Assembly (NCBI GenBank): GCA_905215015.1
Contig: CAJMOS010000001.1
Span: forward strand, 1-64,000
Direction: 5' to 3'
Source of the DNA: an uncultured bacterium
GTDB taxonomy: Bacteria > Spirochaetota > Spirochaetia > Sphaerochaetales > Sphaerochaetaceae
Length of the DNA: 64,000 nt
In this document: piece after piece, positions 37,179 to 47,100 of the stretch
How the letters are laid out: every line of letters starts with the position of its first letter
How positions within the stretch are numbered: the first letter of the stretch is position 1
The notes under the pieces: generated by a model
What the model was told of the DNA's origin: nothing
The model's input: only the letters and a program-made list of their open reading frames with translations
Database searches by the model: none
Translations under genes and position numbers: made by a program

Positions 37179-37963
37179 ACGTGGTCCCCCCGCATGGCCT
37201 CCACCAGCATCCAGAGGCCTTCTTCGACCAGATAACGCTTATATTCAGCGCTCCCGGTCAGATCGTCAGTTGTCTCCAGCTCCCCAAGCAAAGCCTCATG
37301 GAACTCTTCCCTTCCCGCGCCACCGGCAACACGCTTCTGGCTCTTCGCAAACAGCTGGATGCCGGCACCCCTGATGGCGGCCGCCATCCTCAGGTCGCTG
37401 CCATCAGCCTCGCGGCCGAGGGACAACGTCACCGCGGCATGGCTCTCCTTGGTGATGGCGAACCTGTGGGAGGCAACCTGCCGCTTCGGATTGAGGACGA
37501 TTTCCTTCAAAAGGCCTTGCTCCCAGTCGGAAGGACTGCAAATCAGCCGCTCTAGGCTGACGGCCTTTTCCTGAGCCACAAAGACGAGCCTGGCATGGTA
37601 GGCAGCCAGGGTTGGGACCAGATAGGAATCCGAGCCATGGCGCATCACGTTGCCACCGATGGTGGCCATGTTGCGCTTGGGCATGGAGCCCATGAACAGC
37701 AAAGCTTCCTTCAGACCTTCAGGGACGAGGTCGCTCCCCAAAGCTTGGGTAAAGGTGACCATGCTGCCCACATGCAGTCCGTCACGCTCCTTGCGGATTC
37801 CATCAAGCCCAAGGGCTTTCAGATCAATCAGGCCTTTCACCTCGACATCACAGCCAAGCCTTTCGAGCTCGGTTCCTCCCGCGAGGAACCTGCTCCCCTT
37901 GTGCCTGGCCTTCAAGGCCAAGGCTTCTTCCATCGTCTTCGGTTTCCAATATCCGTTCACCAT
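37175..37963 (-). CDS. ygfM: FAD-binding subunit, YgfM-type
   Basis: A 262-residue protein of the CO-dehydrogenase flavoprotein type. KPKTMEEALALKAR and RFLAGGTELERLG near the start form the first FAD loop; GSMPKRNMATIGGNVMRHG is the second. The length matches YgfM. It lies between XdhB and XdhD and overlaps xdhD by 4 bases (ATGA). It probably carries electrons from XdhD, with which it is also paired in enterobacteria. Confidence 0.9.
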   Translation of the reverse strand: MVNGYWKPKTMEEALALKARHKGSRFLAGGTELERLGCDVEVKGLIDLKALGLDGIRKERDGLHVGSMVTFTQALGSDLVPEGLKEALLFMGSMPKRNMATIGGNVMRHGSDSYLVPTLAAYHARLVFVAQEKAVSLERLICSPSDWEQGLLKEIVLNPKRQVASHRFAITKESHAAVTLSLGREADGSDLRMAAAIRGAGIQLFAKSQKRVAGGAGREEFHEALLGELETTDDLTGSAEYKRYLVEEGLWMLVEAMRGDHV

Positions 37964-37977
37964 GCAGCGCTTCTCCT

Positions 37978-38856
37978 TCAGCTCTTCTCTTCAATCACCT
38001 TGCCAGCCGGACGCTTTGCAGCCTCCTTCAGGAAATAGGAGAGCATGTTCCGGGTCACACGCCTGCGGTACTCCGGCATGGCGTGCGGGCTGATCACCCC
38101 GTCGTAGGCGTCCAGGAAAGCAGGAAGCACCTCGTCGATCCGGCTGATGTCCTTGCCGATCAGCATCTCCTCGACCTTGCGCGAACGCTCGACTTTCGGG
38201 CCGGCGGCTCCGCTGGAAGCGCGGAAATCGAGAATGATGCCATCCGTATCCAGCGTCAGGGCGGAGGACAGGCTCAGCTTGCTGATCGCATTGGCTCTCC
38301 GGGTACCGATTTTCCGGTACCACACATAGGTGAAATCATGCGGCGGGATGATGACCTTGGTGATCAGCTCGTCATCTTCCAGATGGTTTTTCTTCGCGGC
38401 GATGATGAAATCATCGACCAGCATCCGTCTTGTTCCCCTGATACTGGCAAGCTCCACCTCGGCGTCCAGCAAAATCAGCGTCGCGGGAAGGTCCCCTTTC
38501 GGGGAGGAGTTCCCGATATTGCCGCCGATGGTGGCCTGGTTGCGCAAACTGATGGCGCCCATGCGGCTCGCAGCCTGGCGCACATGCCAAGGCACCAGCC
38601 CGTTACGTGCGATGTCGGCGCTGATCTCAAGGGCGCCGATGGTGACATTCCCTTGCCCGTCACGGGAAATCCCGCGCATCTCGTCCACCCCGCACAACAG
38701 CAGGATCGGCCACGGGAAGCGGGGAGCCGCTCCCTCGCCCCGGCGATACTGGACCATCAGGTCGGTACCGCCTGCCAGAGGCCTGGCATGGGTGTCGTGG
38801 CGGATCTGCAGAGCCTCTTCCAACGTTCTCGGCGCATAAGCGGTATTCATTTCCAT
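37978..38856 (-). CDS. xdhB: Xanthine dehydrogenase FAD-binding subunit
   Basis: A 292-residue FAD subunit, the same length as enteric XdhB. The FAD motifs are APRTLEEALQI..RPLAGGTDLMVQY and ISLRNQATIGGNIGNSSPKGD. The C-terminal CO_deh_flav_C domain is complete (KIGTRRANAISKLSLSSAL). It overlaps the xdhC start by 10 bases. Having both XdhB and YgfM gives two flavin subunits for two Mo subunits, while only one intact Fe-S subunit is present. Confidence 0.93.
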   Translation of the reverse strand: MEMNTAYAPRTLEEALQIRHDTHARPLAGGTDLMVQYRRGEGAAPRFPWPILLLCGVDEMRGISRDGQGNVTIGALEISADIARNGLVPWHVRQAASRMGAISLRNQATIGGNIGNSSPKGDLPATLILLDAEVELASIRGTRRMLVDDFIIAAKKNHLEDDELITKVIIPPHDFTYVWYRKIGTRRANAISKLSLSSALTLDTDGIILDFRASSGAAGPKVERSRKVEEMLIGKDISRIDEVLPAFLDAYDGVISPHAMPEYRRRVTRNMLSYFLKEAAKRPAGKVIEEKS

Positions 38857-39326
38857 AAGCCATCTCCCCGCTGGGATGCCAGCTTGATCGACTCGACAAT
38901 CAGGTCATAGCCCGTGCAACGGCAGAGGTTGCCGCTGATGCCGAGCCTGATCTCCTCTTCGGTGGGATGGGGATTGTGCATCAAAAGGTAGTTGGCCGCC
39001 ATCACCATGCCGGGAATGCAGAAACCGCACTGGACCGCGCCGCCATCGGCGAAAGCCTCGGCAAGGCACTTGCCCCGGGCAGTCTCGCTCAAACCCTCGA
39101 TGGTGACGATGTCAGCCCCGCCGCAGGCGCCAATCGGCACCAGACAGCTCGTGACCAGCAGCCCGTCCTTCAGCACGGAACAGGCACCGCACTCCCCTTC
39201 GCCACAGCCCTCCTTGGTTCCGGTAAGGCCGAAATCCTCCCGAAGCACATCCAAGAGCCGTTTCATCGGGTCGGCGGTGACGCCGACCTTCCTTCCATTC
39301 AACGTGAATTCAATCGTGCTGAGCAT
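38847..39326 (-). CDS. xdhC: Xanthine dehydrogenase [2Fe-2S] subunit
   Basis: A 159-residue small subunit with both [2Fe-2S] clusters intact: the plant-ferredoxin set CGEGECGACSVL ... SCL, and the C-terminal set QCGFCIPGM ... NLCRCTGY. Length equals that of the enteric protein. It overlaps xdhA by 17 bases and xdhB by 10, implying tight coupling. It is the only complete Fe-S hydroxylase subunit in the locus and may serve both Mo subunits. Confidence 0.94.
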   Translation of the reverse strand: MLSTIEFTLNGRKVGVTADPMKRLLDVLREDFGLTGTKEGCGEGECGACSVLKDGLLVTSCLVPIGACGGADIVTIEGLSETARGKCLAEAFADGGAVQCGFCIPGMVMAANYLLMHNPHPTEEEIRLGISGNLCRCTGYDLIVESIKLASQRGDGLWK

Positions 39327-41454
39327 GCATCAACCCCTCAATCGTCTCTGGCGGAATCGGAATCTCGCAAATCGGTTTTCCAATCGCCTTGCTGACCGCT
39401 TCGGTAAAAGCGGCGTCCGCGCCGTTGAACATCAACTCTCCGGCGCCCTTCGCCCCATACGGGCCATATGGATACGGATTGTCGACCAAGAACGTCTGCA
39501 TCATCGGGAAATCCATGCTGCAGGGAATGATGTAGTCGGCAAGGGATTTCTGGCGGAACTTGCCACCCTTGTTCTCCATCACCTCCATGGCCGCATATCC
39601 CAAGGACTGCATGACCCCTCCATTTGCCTGGCCGCGCAGAATCAGGCGATCGATCGGGTGGCCGACATCATGGCTGACCCAGACACCGACCGTCTTGACC
39701 TCGTAGGTCAGCGGGTCGACCTCGACCTCCACCACCGCGGCACCCCAGCCATAGGCGATATAGGCATCGCCCTTCCAGTTTTCCTGGTCCCAGGGGTATC
39801 CCTCCGGATGCTGGTACTCGACGTGGACGGTGAAATCCTTCTCCTTGTCATAGCGCGGCTTCATCTGCTCCGCGGCCTGCTGGATCAGTCGTCCGGCAAT
39901 CTGTGTCGAGCGGCTGGCAGCCGTCGGTCCCGAATCCTGGACGCGGTCGGTATCGATATTGTCGAACACAATCTTCTCGAAGGGGATGCCCAGCGTATGG
40001 GCGGCAATCTTGCGCGCGGCGGTATGGAAGCCCTGTCCCATCTCCGTCTGCCCGCAGAGAATCTCGACCCTGCCGTCAGCCATCTTGTGCAGGTCGCACT
40101 TGGCCTTGATCAGCACCTGCTCGCCGTTGCCGGTGAAGGCACCGCCATGGTTGTACAAAGACAGCCCGATGCCACGGCCACAGCCCGGCTTGTATTCCCT
40201 CGCCTTGCGCTCGTAGTCGCTCGCCTCGGTAATCTGCCTGATCATCTCCGGCAGCATGACTTTCTCGTTGATGTGACCCTCGGTGCTGGTCATGTCCCCT
40301 TGTCTGATCAGGTAACGCCTCTTGAACTCGAGGGGCTCGACACCCAGCATGTCGGCCAAGTGGCACATGTGGCGTTCGATGGCGAACAGGGTCTGGGGCG
40401 CTCCGAACCCGCGGAACGCGTCACTGGGGAACGTGTTGGTGGCGACACCCCGGCCATGGATGCGCGTAGCGGGAATCCGATAACAGCCAGTGGCATGGAA
40501 GACACCGCGCTGCAGGACGACGAACGAGCAGGAAAGGTAACCGCCCACATTGTAGACCACGTCGATATCCATGCCCAGGATATTGCCCTGCTTGTCCAGC
40601 GCGGTCTTGATGATCGTGCGGGACGGGTGGCGCTTGACGGTGAACGCGGTCTCCTCCTTCCGGTCGAAAATCAGCTCCACCGGCTTTTGCAGCTTGTGGC
40701 AGGCGACCAGGCAGGGTCCTGCGAGCACGTCGGGGAAGTGCTCCTTCGCTCCGAAGGCCCCTCCGGTCATCGTCTGGCGCACATCGATATCCTCGGCTTT
40801 CAGGTTCAGAAGTCCCGCAATCGACTTGCGGATGTAGAACGGGCACTGGCTGGAGGCGTAGACCACATACCTGCCCTGTTCCATCGTCACGCAGCAACTC
40901 TGCGGCTCGAGGTTCACATGCTCCTGGAAACCAGTGCGATAGGTCTCCTCGAACACGCGGTCCGCCCTGGCAAAGACCTTGTCGATGTCCTCTCCCGAAT
41001 GGGTGGTCAGCTCGCAGAACAGATTGTCCTTGCCGACGAAGGCGCCGCCCTTGCAGGCGAGCCCCTCCTCGATCGTGATGGCAGGGGTCTCCTCCTCATA
41101 GTCAATCTTGACTTGTGCCAACAGGTCATCCAACACCTCTTTGTCCGGGCCGCAGAGCAGGCCGATGGTCTCGCCCACATACCGCACGTCATGCTCGGCG
41201 AAGCACTTCCAGTCCTTCTGGATCATCCACAGCTCGTTCTTGCCCGGAATGTCCTTGTAGGAAACGAAGTCGTATCCCTGCGGCATCTCGGGAAGATGAA
41301 TGGCAAGAATCTTGCCACGGGCGATGGTCGAACGGACCATGCGGGCGTAGAGCGCGCCTGGAAAATGCATGTCCCCCAGGTACTTCTGCTTTCCCGTACA
41401 CTTGTCTATGGCATCATACCGGCGTACAGGGTCGGAAATCTCTTTCGTCATCAA
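39310..41454 (-). CDS. xdhA: Xanthine dehydrogenase molybdenum-binding subunit
   Basis: A 714-residue Mo subunit. It begins RRYDAIDKCTGKQKYLGDM, shows the pterin motif TGGAFGAKEHF, AFRGFGAPQTLFAIE (a loop near the active site), LCGQTEMGQGFHT, SGPTAASRSTQIAG and the catalytic Glu in GPYGAKGAGELMFNG near the C-terminus. It differs from XdhD in having no N-terminal ferredoxin-like part. It is preceded by a 103-base gap with a strong hairpin. In the anaerobic purine route it would oxidise or reduce xanthine/uric acid. Confidence 0.93.
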   Translation of the reverse strand: MMTKEISDPVRRYDAIDKCTGKQKYLGDMHFPGALYARMVRSTIARGKILAIHLPEMPQGYDFVSYKDIPGKNELWMIQKDWKCFAEHDVRYVGETIGLLCGPDKEVLDDLLAQVKIDYEEETPAITIEEGLACKGGAFVGKDNLFCELTTHSGEDIDKVFARADRVFEETYRTGFQEHVNLEPQSCCVTMEQGRYVVYASSQCPFYIRKSIAGLLNLKAEDIDVRQTMTGGAFGAKEHFPDVLAGPCLVACHKLQKPVELIFDRKEETAFTVKRHPSRTIIKTALDKQGNILGMDIDVVYNVGGYLSCSFVVLQRGVFHATGCYRIPATRIHGRGVATNTFPSDAFRGFGAPQTLFAIERHMCHLADMLGVEPLEFKRRYLIRQGDMTSTEGHINEKVMLPEMIRQITEASDYERKAREYKPGCGRGIGLSLYNHGGAFTGNGEQVLIKAKCDLHKMADGRVEILCGQTEMGQGFHTAARKIAAHTLGIPFEKIVFDNIDTDRVQDSGPTAASRSTQIAGRLIQQAAEQMKPRYDKEKDFTVHVEYQHPEGYPWDQENWKGDAYIAYGWGAAVVEVEVDPLTYEVKTVGVWVSHDVGHPIDRLILRGQANGGVMQSLGYAAMEVMENKGGKFRQKSLADYIIPCSMDFPMMQTFLVDNPYPYGPYGAKGAGELMFNGADAAFTEAVSKAIGKPICEIPIPPETIEGLMHAQHD

Positions 41455-41503
41455 AGAGCGCCTCCATTATATCTCTTTACAAATAATCGCTTTTCAAGCG
41501 CAC

Positions 41504-41531
41504 ACTGGGCTATGGTCGCCCATAGCCCAGT
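41504..41531 (-). other. Strong hairpin between ygeY and xdhA
   Basis: A perfect 12-bp stem (ACTGGGCTATGG / CCATAGCCCAGT) with loop TCGC in the longest gap of the operon. No U-run follows directly, so it may be a processing or stability element that sets different amounts of the ygfK-ssnA-ygeY and xdh halves. Confidence 0.5.
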
Positions 41532-41557
41532 ATATATCAGAACGTCGGGAACCGCTG

Positions 41558-42778
41558 TTATTTTTCCAACAGATAGGGCAGCTCCGCATAGAACGCACTG
41601 CAAATCTCCAGATCCTTCACGCGGGTGATCTCGTTCGGAGCGTGCGCCTGCTCCTCGTCGCCAGGGCCGAAACCGATCGCCGGAATCTTGTGGCGTCCCG
41701 TCGTCGCGACCAGGTTGGTGCTGAAGGTCCACTTGTCGACCACCGGCTCCTTGCCGAAGAGCAACTCGTAATCCTTGACAGCCGCCTGCACGAGCGGATG
41801 GTCCTTGTCGGTCTTCCAAGTCGGGAAATAGAGCTCCTGGCTGTAATGGGTGCCGGTGTATCCCACCTTCTTGTAGTCCGGCATCTGCACGACGATCTCG
41901 CTTTCCGGATCTCCGGTCGCCTCGCTGACAGCCTTCTTGACCTGCGCGATGGCAAGGTCTGCGGTCTCGCCCCAGGTAAGGCGCCTGTCACAGTAGATCA
42001 TGGCATAGTCGGCGACAGCACACTGGCTCGGTCCCTTGACATCCATCTGGCTGACGCAGATGGTACCCTTTCCGAGGAAATGCTCCTCGTCCGGCTGCAG
42101 CTCGTTGTTCAGCTTCTCGATGGCGAGGGCTGCCTTGGCGGCCTTGTACGCGGCGTTGACACCACGCTCCGGGGCGGAACCATGGCAGGAGATGCCCTTC
42201 AGGAAAATCTGGATCTCCATGCGTCCGCGGTGGCCACGATAGATGCGGCAGCTGGTCGGCTCGGTGGAGCAGATGAGGTCGGGCTTGAAGCCTTCCTCCT
42301 CGATCATGTACTTCCAGCACATGCCGTCGCAGTCCTCTTCCATGACAGTGAAGGTGAACCACACCGTGTACTGCCCGCCATAGCCCAGTTCCTTCAGGAT
42401 ACGGCCGGCAGTGATCATGGCCGCCGCGCCACCCTTCTGGTCGCTCGTGCCACGGCCCCAGACCTTGCCATCCTTGATTTCGCCAGAGAACGGGTCAAAG
42501 GTCCAGTTCTTCATGTTGCCGACCTCGACCGTGTCGATGTGGGCATCGAAGGCAATCGACTTCGGACCGTTTCCGACGCGCCCGATGACACTGCCAAGTC
42601 CGTCGACCCGCACCTCGTCAAAACCCGCTTCCTTGCAAAGCTTGACGATCAGGTCGCAGACATCCTTTTCCTTGGAGGAATAACTCTTCGTCTTGACCAG
42701 TTTGGAAAGGTTCTCCGCCGTGTAGTCACGGTACTTCGCGGCCAATTCCAGAATCTTCTTCGACATATCCATACGCAT
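41558..42778 (-). CDS. ygeY: YgeY-type M20 peptidase/deacylase
   Basis: A 406-residue M20-family metallohydrolase. The metal motifs are FDAHIDTVEVG, GRGTSDQKGGAAAM, the catalytic Glu pair in TVMEEDCDGM and the late His in AHAPNE. YgeY belongs to the anaerobic purine-catabolic set, where it is expected to act on an amide intermediate formed after ring opening. Two nearby Met codons (42778 and 42772) are possible starts behind AAGGAG. It follows ssnA by 15 bases. Confidence 0.92.
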   Translation of the reverse strand: MRMDMSKKILELAAKYRDYTAENLSKLVKTKSYSSKEKDVCDLIVKLCKEAGFDEVRVDGLGSVIGRVGNGPKSIAFDAHIDTVEVGNMKNWTFDPFSGEIKDGKVWGRGTSDQKGGAAAMITAGRILKELGYGGQYTVWFTFTVMEEDCDGMCWKYMIEEEGFKPDLICSTEPTSCRIYRGHRGRMEIQIFLKGISCHGSAPERGVNAAYKAAKAALAIEKLNNELQPDEEHFLGKGTICVSQMDVKGPSQCAVADYAMIYCDRRLTWGETADLAIAQVKKAVSEATGDPESEIVVQMPDYKKVGYTGTHYSQELYFPTWKTDKDHPLVQAAVKDYELLFGKEPVVDKWTFSTNLVATTGRHKIPAIGFGPGDEEQAHAPNEITRVKDLEICSAFYAELPYLLEK

Positions 42779-42793
42779 CTTCTCCTTCTTCCC

Positions 42794-44140
42794 TTATTCT
42801 CGTTCTTTCTCAGGCTCCACAGGAACCGAAGTATCCACCGTATGCCACACGCGCGCGGCCACTTCGCGGGCCTTGGCGTAGATGGCATCCACATCCAGAC
42901 CGGGGAAGGTCCGATGGTCCATGACCACCCTGCCATCCACGATCACGCTTTCCACACAGCCGCTGGACATACCCCAGACGAAATGGCCGGCGGCGTTTGC
43001 CGCAAGCAACGGAGTCGGGCAATGATAGTCCAGGATGTCCAGATCGGCCTTGTAACCGGCCTCGACACGCCCGAGCCTCGTACCCACGAAATATTTTTCC
43101 AGCAGCTTGTTGCCCCGAGCCATCGCCTCGACGAAGTCGCTCGGCCAGAAGGGACCACCCTCATCCTTGTGCTTGAAGAAACCGATCTTCAGCTCCTCGA
43201 ACATGTTGCCGCCGCATCCATCGGTGCCCATGATCAGGTTCTTCACCTCGGTCAGGTGTCTGGCGTAGCCGACGTGGTTGTTCATGTTGCTGCGGGGATT
43301 GTGGACCAGGAAACAGCCATGCTCGTTCAGCTTTTTCACTTCCTGAGAGGAAAGCCAGAGTCCATGGGCGTACAGCGAGTTGTCGGTCAGCATGCCGAAC
43401 TTGTCCAGGCGGTCCACGATATCCATGTTGTAGAAATGATGGCTCCAGACGCTGTCATAGTTGCCCTCGGCGATATGGGTGTGCGTTCCGGCTCCCGATG
43501 CGCGCATCGCCTCGCCCATCAGCTTCAGCCCCGCGTCGGGGATGGTGAACAGCGCGTGCCCGCCAATCATGCCGCGCACCAGACGGCGCTTCTTGCTGCT
43601 GACGGCGAAGTCGTAGTTCTCCTGCACGCCCTCCTCGACCTCCTGCATGCCGCGGTTGCGGTTGGTCACCTCATAGCAGGTCATGCCGCGGATGCCCACT
43701 TGTTCCATACCGTCGGCGATGGTATCCAGGCTTCCCTTGATGAACGAGGGGCTGGCGTGGTGGTCGATCACGCTGGTAGTGCCAGCGGCAATCGCGTCGA
43801 TGGAACAAATCAGGCTGGAATACAGGCATGCCTCCTTGTCCAGGCCACGGTCCAGACGCCACCACCACTCCTTCAGCACCTGGATGAAATCGGTCTGGGG
43901 TCCGGCGGTGATCTGCATGCCGCGGGACAACCCGCTGTAGTAATGATGGTGCCCGCAGACGTTGCCGGGAATCACGACGCGGCCGGTACCGTCGAAGTGC
44001 TTGTCGGCCTTGATGCCCTTGGCGGCATCCTTGCCGACCTTCTGGATCAAGTCATCCTTGATCACGACATCGACGCCGTTTTCCACGGTGATCGGCTGCA
44101 TGGTCTGCATGACCGTCGTGTTGGTAATCGTGATAATCAT
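42794..44140 (-). CDS. ssnA: SsnA-type amidohydrolase
   Basis: A 448-residue amidohydrolase of the TRZ/ATZ branch. Metal ligands are seen in VCGHHHYYSG, the middle His in THTHIAEG, and Asp in IMGTDGCGGN. The C-terminal beta-domain has VIVDGRVVMDHR. In purine-degrading anaerobes SsnA accompanies YgfK and the selenium-dependent hydroxylases. It lies 15 bases after ygfK, so the two are co-transcribed. Confidence 0.93.
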   Translation of the reverse strand: MIITITNTTVMQTMQPITVENGVDVVIKDDLIQKVGKDAAKGIKADKHFDGTGRVVIPGNVCGHHHYYSGLSRGMQITAGPQTDFIQVLKEWWWRLDRGLDKEACLYSSLICSIDAIAAGTTSVIDHHASPSFIKGSLDTIADGMEQVGIRGMTCYEVTNRNRGMQEVEEGVQENYDFAVSSKKRRLVRGMIGGHALFTIPDAGLKLMGEAMRASGAGTHTHIAEGNYDSVWSHHFYNMDIVDRLDKFGMLTDNSLYAHGLWLSSQEVKKLNEHGCFLVHNPRSNMNNHVGYARHLTEVKNLIMGTDGCGGNMFEELKIGFFKHKDEGGPFWPSDFVEAMARGNKLLEKYFVGTRLGRVEAGYKADLDILDYHCPTPLLAANAAGHFVWGMSSGCVESVIVDGRVVMDHRTFPGLDVDAIYAKAREVAARVWHTVDTSVPVEPEKERE

Positions 44141-44155
44141 CGCATCCCTCCTTCG

Positions 44156-47100
44156 TTATTCGACCGGACCAAGCAGGTAGCTGTAGGTCTCGAAAATGGT
44201 GGTGATCAGAGCCGCAGTCTCTTCGCTCACGCCCTCGTCTCCACCCAAGTCGCCATCCTTGTCGAACGAGGCATGGTAGATCTTGCCGTCCTGGCGGATG
44301 ACCAAGCCGCCATCCTCCTCATCACGGCAGAAACCGCTGTTCCCGCTCTTCTCGAACGACTCCTTGTCGCTGAAGATGGTGAACTTCTTCTTGTAGGGAC
44401 CGCCGCTGTAGGGGCAGAAGGTCTCGCAGTTGCCGCACTCGTTGCAGTAGGCGTCCAGGTGGACAATCTGGAACGGGTTGTCAAACATGCCGAGCGAGCG
44501 GACGTCGATGGCGACATTGGCCCGGTTCGGGCAGACGTCGACGCACTTGTTGCACAGGTACGAGCACTCCATGCAGCGCTTGCCCTCGCGGGCGGCGAAT
44601 TCCTTCTCCCCGCTCTTCAGGCCCTCGCGAATATGGGTCTTTTTCTCGTACAGGTCGGCGAAGTACGCGTCCTCATCCTTGGTCAGCTGGTCCTGCTCCT
44701 CGGAAGAAAGCTCCTCTTCCCCGTCATCGTCATGCTCGTGGTCATGGCAGTGGCAGTCGTCATCATCGCAGTGATGGTGCATATGCTCCTCGCTCTCCGC
44801 CTCGTCGCCAAGCACGTCGTCAATCGCGTCATCCACCGCAGCCTGGGCGCTGGCGATGCACTTGACCACCACGCTGGGACCACTCTGCATATCGCCAATC
44901 GCGTAGACGCCTTCCAGAGGAGTCTTCTTCGTTTCCTTGTCGGCTTCCGGCCATCCCCTGTCGGTCAGCGGAAGTCCGAAAGCGGAAAGCAATCCGCCAT
45001 CAGCCTTCTCACCGAGGGCGGTCAGCATCGCCGTGCAGGGCAAGGAGATCCTCTTCCCGGTATCCTTCGGACTGCGACGACCGGAAGCGTCCGGCTCGCC
45101 GAGAGCCATGACCGCCAGCGTCGCCACATCGTCGGCAAGGCTGACCGGATTGGTCAGGAAACTGGTCTTGACGCCTTCCGCAATGGCCAAGTCAAGCTCT
45201 TCCTTGTTCGCTGGCATCTCCTCGATCGAGCGGCGGTAGACGATGGTCACATCCTCGACGCCGGGAACGCGCTTCGCGGCGCGCGCGGCATCCATCGCGG
45301 TGTTGCCACCACCGATGACCAGGACGTGCTTGCCAAGGGAGATTCCCTCCGGGTCCTTATGGAAGCGGGCCAAGAAGTCCCAGGCGCTCTGGACGTTCTC
45401 TCCATCGAGACCGAGCGGGCGGGAGCTTTCGGCGCCGACCGCATAGAACACATAGGCATATCCCGCCTGCTTCAGCGCGGCGACCGTCTCCTCCTCGACC
45501 TTCGCCCCGAAATGGAACGTCACTCCATGGGCCTTGATGAAATCGATATCCTGCTGGATGACCGATGCGGGGATACGGAAAGAAGGAATCACGTACCGCA
45601 CGACGCCGCCGGCGTCCTGTTCCTTCTCATAGACATGGGTGTCGAAACCCGCGCGGGCCAAGAAATAGGCGGCGGCAAGGCCGGCAGGCCCCGCTCCGAC
45701 GACCGCGGCTTTCACGTCGCTCTTCTCGGTGGCGCCTTCCCACTCCTTCTTGAAGTCGGCAAACCCGTTCTCCACAGCCAGCTTTTTCATCTCGCGGATC
45801 TGCACCGGCCCCTCGTAGTCGTTGCGGGCGCAGTGCTGCTGGCACTGGTGGTCACAGATCCAGCTGGTGATTCCGGGAAGGGCGTTGGTGTTGTAGATCA
45901 GGGCCAAGGCGTCGCTGTAGCGGCCCTCGGCGACCAGCTGCACATATTCAGGAATGGGCTGGTGGATCGGACATGCCATCTGGCACGGGGCGACATAGCA
46001 GTCCGTCACGGGAAGTTCCTGCCCGATCTTCACGGAATCAAAACCATGGCGATCCTTCTGCAGGAATTCGGCCTTGCCGCTGCGGGCCTTCTCGCTCAGC
46101 GCGGAAAGCTTCTCCACATCGATCTGCTGCAAATCCCAGCCGGGGCAGCCCTCCAGCTTCTCCGCGATCTGGGTAAGCTTGCCGTACCCGCCCGGGTGCA
46201 GCATGTCGGTGGCGATGGTAAGCGGTTTCAGGCCACAGGCAAACAGTTCCGGGGCGCTCATCAGGGTCACGCCGCCGCAGTAGGAAATGGGAAGCTTGCC
46301 ATCGAACTCCTTGCTGAGCCAGGTGGCGACCGTCGTGGAAAGCGGCAGCAGGGCACGGCCGGACATGTACATTTCCCCTCCGGGGAGCTGCTTCTGGTCG
46401 TTGACCGAGCCAAGCGTGTTGGTCAGCTTGACTCCGAACTGGCGCCCTTCCTTCCTGGCCAGGTCGACCAGCTCGTGGAGCATGAGCACGGCATCCTTGT
46501 ACTGCAGGTCGTGGTCGAAGTTCTCGTGCGTCAAGGTGATGTACCGGAAGCCGTTGGCATCAAGGATCTTCCGCGCCTCGTCGTAGCCAAGCAACGTCGG
46601 GTTGAGCTTCACATAGGTATGGATATGCAGGTCATGCAGCATGTAGGAACAAATCGCCTTGATTTCCTTCGGCGGGCACCCATGCATGGTGGAAACCGTC
46701 ACGTTGTTGACGATATGCGGATCGATCTTGCCGGCAAGATCCTTCAGGGTCTTTTCCTTACCTTCCCACGGAGTTCCCTCGAACAGGTTTCCCTCCTCGA
46801 GCAGCTCGGAAAGCTCGTCCAGATACTCCTGCCAGCGACTCTCGCCGCGGGCGTCCAGCATCGTACTGATATAGCGGCGCATCTTTTCGGTCTTGATGCC
46901 CTCGAGGGTGTAGCCGACCGACAGGTTGAAGATGAAGCTCTTCTTCCAAGGGCTCTTGTGGGTGACCGCATCCAAAAGACAACAAATGATGTAGGCCTTG
47001 GCGTACTCGCTCCAAGTCTGGGGCAGCATCAGTTCGGTGGACCACTCGACGTTGTACCCCTCGTCACGCGCGTCGATGCAGGGTTTGGCGACAGCGCCGG

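Noticed and set aside
32979..37235. Very long plus-strand open frame opposite ygeW and xdhD
   Set aside because: A shadow of the minus-strand genes: low-complexity translation, no domain, and the opposite strand carries clear motifs throughout.
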